The notes below the pieces were generated by a model. It was not told the DNA's origin. It was given only the letters and a program-made list of their open reading frames with translations, and made no database searches. From positions 1 to 6,865 of the forward strand of contig JACZUZ010000108.1 in NCBI GenBank assembly GCA_022572905.1: a DNA stretch of 6,865 bases, written 5' to 3'. Position 1 is the first letter of the stretch; every line of letters starts with the position of its first letter. This document shows, piece after piece, positions 5,457 through 6,865 of the stretch. Both the position numbers and the translations under genes were made by a program. This DNA comes from Candidatus Zixiibacteriota bacterium (lineage in GTDB: Bacteria > Zixibacteria > MSB-5A5 > GN15 > JACZUZ01).

Positions 5457-6095
5457 TTAGACTCCGCGCGTCTGTGGATCCCAAATATATTTGTGAATTT
5501 GCAGATTCAGTCTTAGCGGGAGTTTACTTTCTAATATCCACTCGGCCAGAACTTGATTATCCAACTCACCGAATACGGGCGAAACACTCACAGCGCATTT
5601 CTCTATTAATTCGCGCTTCGAAATTTGTTCCAGCGCCCAGTCAAAATCCTCGCGTGTTCTAACTACAAATTTCACCTCATCTCGTTTAGTCAGATAATCA
5701 ACGTTCTTCCAGAGATTTTTTTCAGACATGCCGCATGACGGAGTTTTGAAATCAACTATGCGAATACATTCGTCCGGCAATGTGTTAATCGCTATCGAGC
5801 CGGATGTCTCAATCAGCGTCTTGTAGCCGCTTTCGATCAGCCGTTGCGCGAGCGCTGGAGTTTCACTCTGCAATAACGGCTCACCGCCGGTTATCTCGGC
5901 CAGCTTGACGTCATATGAGTCTATCTTTTCCATAATCTCTGCGATTGACATGTCCTCACCCTCCTGATAAGCGTAAACCGTGTCGCAATAGTCGCATCTC
6001 AGATTACACCAGGACAGGCGAATAAACGCGCAGGGCCAACCGGAGTATGTCGATTCGCCCTGGATGGAATGGAAAATTTCATTTACTTTTAACAT
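5457..6095 (-). CDS. queE: 7-carboxy-7-deazaguanine synthase QueE (radical SAM)
   Basis: The 212-residue radical SAM enzyme rearranges 6-carboxy-5,6,7,8-tetrahydropterin to 7-carboxy-7-deazaguanine. Its iron-sulfur cluster motif is the standard CX3CX2C: C30, C34 and C37 in CNLRCDYCDT. The N-terminal IFHSIQGES (7-15) is typical of the family. The SAM-binding GGEP lies at 70-73 and the C-terminal QIHKYIWDP at 199-207 closes the family pattern. It has the shortened barrel length normal for QueE. The ATG at 6095 gives the expected MLKVNEIFHSIQGE; a weak CAGAG lies upstream. The 92-bp gap to queD is the widest within the cluster and holds a hairpin, so queE-queC-queF-folE2 could have partly separate expression. 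Confidence 0.97.
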   Translation of the reverse strand: MLKVNEIFHSIQGESTYSGWPCAFIRLSWCNLRCDYCDTVYAYQEGEDMSIAEIMEKIDSYDVKLAEITGGEPLLQSETPALAQRLIESGYKTLIETSGSIAINTLPDECIRIVDFKTPSCGMSEKNLWKNVDYLTKRDEVKFVVRTREDFDWALEQISKRELIEKCAVSVSPVFGELDNQVLAEWILESKLPLRLNLQIHKYIWDPQTRGV

Positions 6096-6121
6096 TGCGA
6101 ACTCTGAATTTTATCTTTTTT

Positions 6122-6148
6122 GCCAAATTCGTCTTTTCTTAATTTGGC
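6122..6148 (-). repeat. Perfect 8-bp inverted repeat between queD and queE
   Basis: GCCAAATT at 6122-6129 and AATTTGGC at 6141-6148 are exact reverse complements around an 11-base A/G-rich loop (minus strand sense). On the transcribed strand the stem is followed by six A residues, not U, so it is not a standard intrinsic terminator for que transcripts. In the other orientation the six T residues precede the stem. It could be an RNA processing or stabilising hairpin, or a protein site. A TAAAAT (-10-like) follows about 25 bases before queE but has no good -35. Confidence 0.5.
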
Positions 6149-6187
6149 TGGCTCGTAATCTGGAGAAACTTTCGCTTTGATTTAGTT

Positions 6188-6553
6188 TCACGAATAGCTG
6201 GCGCCGCACTCGGGAGTTTCAAAAATCAATACTTTTGATATACGAATTCTATCGTCATTGATTTCTTTAGAAAACTGATCAAAGAGATATTTGGCTATAT
6301 TCTCAGAAGTGGGATTATGTTCTTTGAAATATTCCATCTCATTCAAATCTTTATGATCAAGTATATCTAACTCATTTTTGATTACTTTTTTCATGACAAC
6401 AAAATCTACTCCCATGCCAACCTTATCAAGTTCCTCGCACTCTAAGAAGACTTCAACAAGCCAGTTATGTCCATGCTGATTGGCGCACTTGCCGTCATAG
6501 TCGCGTAAATGATGAGCGGCGGAGAAATGCGTTTTTATAAATAGTTCATACAT
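6188..6553 (-). CDS. queD: 6-carboxytetrahydropterin synthase QueD
   Basis: The 121-residue member of the 6-pyruvoyltetrahydropterin synthase family (COG0720) converts dihydroneopterin triphosphate to 6-carboxytetrahydropterin. Zinc ligands are H14 in FSAAHHL and H27 and H29 in the QueD-type CxxxHGH motif, whose C23 is the catalytic cysteine. D66-H67 in LDHKDLNE, PTSEN (81-85) and E112 in FETPECGASY complete the active-site pattern. The length is the normal 120 or so. The gene is markedly AT-rich: about 37% G+C by hand count, and about 29% over 6241-6420, below its partners. No SD is visible before the ATG at 6553, but no other start fits. It opens the leftward cluster and takes the FolE2 product, encoded at the far end. 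Confidence 0.95.
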   Translation of the reverse strand: MYELFIKTHFSAAHHLRDYDGKCANQHGHNWLVEVFLECEELDKVGMGVDFVVMKKVIKNELDILDHKDLNEMEYFKEHNPTSENIAKYLFDQFSKEINDDRIRISKVLIFETPECGASYS

Positions 6554-6562
6554 AATGTTATT

Positions 6563-6577
6563 GGCCGCATGACGACC
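6563..6577 (-). promoter_or_regulatory. Small hairpin just upstream of the queD start
   Basis: On the minus strand GGTCG and CGGCC form a 5-bp stem (one G-U pair) with a five-base loop TCATG. It ends about nine bases before the queD ATG, where a Shine-Dalgarno would be expected but is not seen. It could influence ribosome loading. It does not match the preQ1 riboswitch patterns I know. Confidence 0.25.
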
Positions 6578-6590
6578 TATGTTTTCAGGA

Positions 6591-6618
6591 AAAGCGCCCG
6601 ATGTCCATGGAGCGCTCT
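6591..6618 (-). promoter_or_regulatory. Hairpin in the queD leader
   Basis: On the minus strand AGAGCGC (6618-6612) pairs with GCGCTTT (6597-6591), giving seven pairs with one G-U around a 14-base loop. It is followed by TTCC, so the trailing U-tract is short. It lies between the candidate promoter and queD and could act as a weak attenuator or stabilising element. The stem is seen in the sequence; the function is inference. Confidence 0.3.
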
Positions 6619-6628
6619 ATCTATATTA

Positions 6629-6656
6629 AATATAAGCTATCAGAAGGACTGGGCAA
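6629..6656 (-). promoter_or_regulatory. Candidate promoter of the que operon
   Basis: On the minus strand a -35-like TTGCCC (6656-6651) and a -10-like TATATT (6634-6629) are separated by 16 bases. They match the sigma-70 consensus in four and five of six positions. Transcription would start near 6622 and give a leader of about 70 nt with two small hairpins before queD. It is the best promoter candidate in the gap before the operon. Confidence 0.45.
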
Positions 6657-6750
6657 GTATCCGACAGGTTACATCTATGGGCGATTACTTGAGTGGAAAC
6701 AAAAGACACGCGTCATGACAGCGCCGTTATGGTAAAATAGACCGAAATAG

Positions 6751-6865
6751 TTAGTCGGAGTTCTTGGCGGGTATCTCGTTCAGAGAAGAATTAAGTCCAT
6801 AATCGGGCGCAGGGCTCTTTTTCTTGCGCTCCACGGCCGCCGCTATGAAGTCTCGAAAGAGAGGT
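6751..6865 (-). CDS. C-terminal end of a leftward gene of unknown function (partial)
   Basis: The minus strand is open from the right edge to a TAA at 6753-6751, giving 37 residues that begin PLFRDFIAAAVERKKK and end in the polar tail IPAKNSD. Both other minus-strand frames are closed by stops within this stretch. The start looks like an amphipathic helix followed by a basic patch and a disordered tail, as at the end of many proteins. I do not recognise the family. It has the same direction as queD, with a 197-bp gap in between that holds the candidate que promoter, so it is probably a separate transcription unit. Confidence 0.5.
   Translation of the reverse strand, partial: PLFRDFIAAAVERKKKSPAPDYGLNSSLNEIPAKNSD

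Noticed and set aside
6554..6622. preQ1 riboswitch in front of queD
   Set aside because: I found no class I core with its A-rich tail or other recognisable preQ1 aptamer features; only short generic hairpins are visible.

Overview
This window is bacterial chromosomal DNA of moderate G+C, dominated by one recognisable pathway: a five-gene leftward cluster for the 7-deazaguanine (queuosine precursor) pathway. The host is a bacterium. Few genes carry a strong Shine-Dalgarno sequence, which would suit a lineage with weak SD use such as the FCB/Bacteroidetes side of the tree, but that placement is only an inference. No transposase, integrase, CRISPR array, tRNA or rRNA was recognised.

Layout from left to right. 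Positions 1-5 carry a probable start codon of a leftward gene that runs off the window, with a perfect TATAAT at 45-50 behind it. Positions 6-405 hold no convincing gene, only scraps of open frame that may be decayed coding sequence. Next come two leftward genes: a stand-alone receiver-domain protein (406-762) and the ribosome-associated GTPase HflX (911-2047). A 229-bp divergent control region (2048-2276), rich in inverted repeats, separates hflX from a rightward AI-2E-family (PF01594) membrane protein (2277-3437).

The leftward cluster then spans 3462-6553, transcribed in the order queD, queE, queC, queF, folE2. Its products form a continuous chain from GTP: FolE2 makes 7,8-dihydroneopterin triphosphate, QueD makes 6-carboxytetrahydropterin, QueE makes 7-carboxy-7-deazaguanine (CDG), QueC makes preQ0 and QueF reduces it to preQ1. 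Tgt, QueA and the epoxyqueuosine reductase needed to finish queuosine are not in the window. The queF and folE2 reading frames overlap by ATGA, and the end of queF encodes the folE2 ribosome binding site. Spacing is 18 bp between queC and queF and 34 bp between queE and queC. The 92-bp queD-queE gap contains a perfect 8-bp inverted repeat. A candidate promoter and two small hairpins precede queD. At the right edge, 6751-6865 is the C-terminal end of another leftward gene of unknown function.

No clearly undescribed system is present. The observations most worth a second look are: competing hairpins in front of hflX; the structured leader and internal hairpin of the que operon; the AT-rich composition of queD; and a QueF in which the partner of the protective disulfide known from B. 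subtilis appears to be valine.
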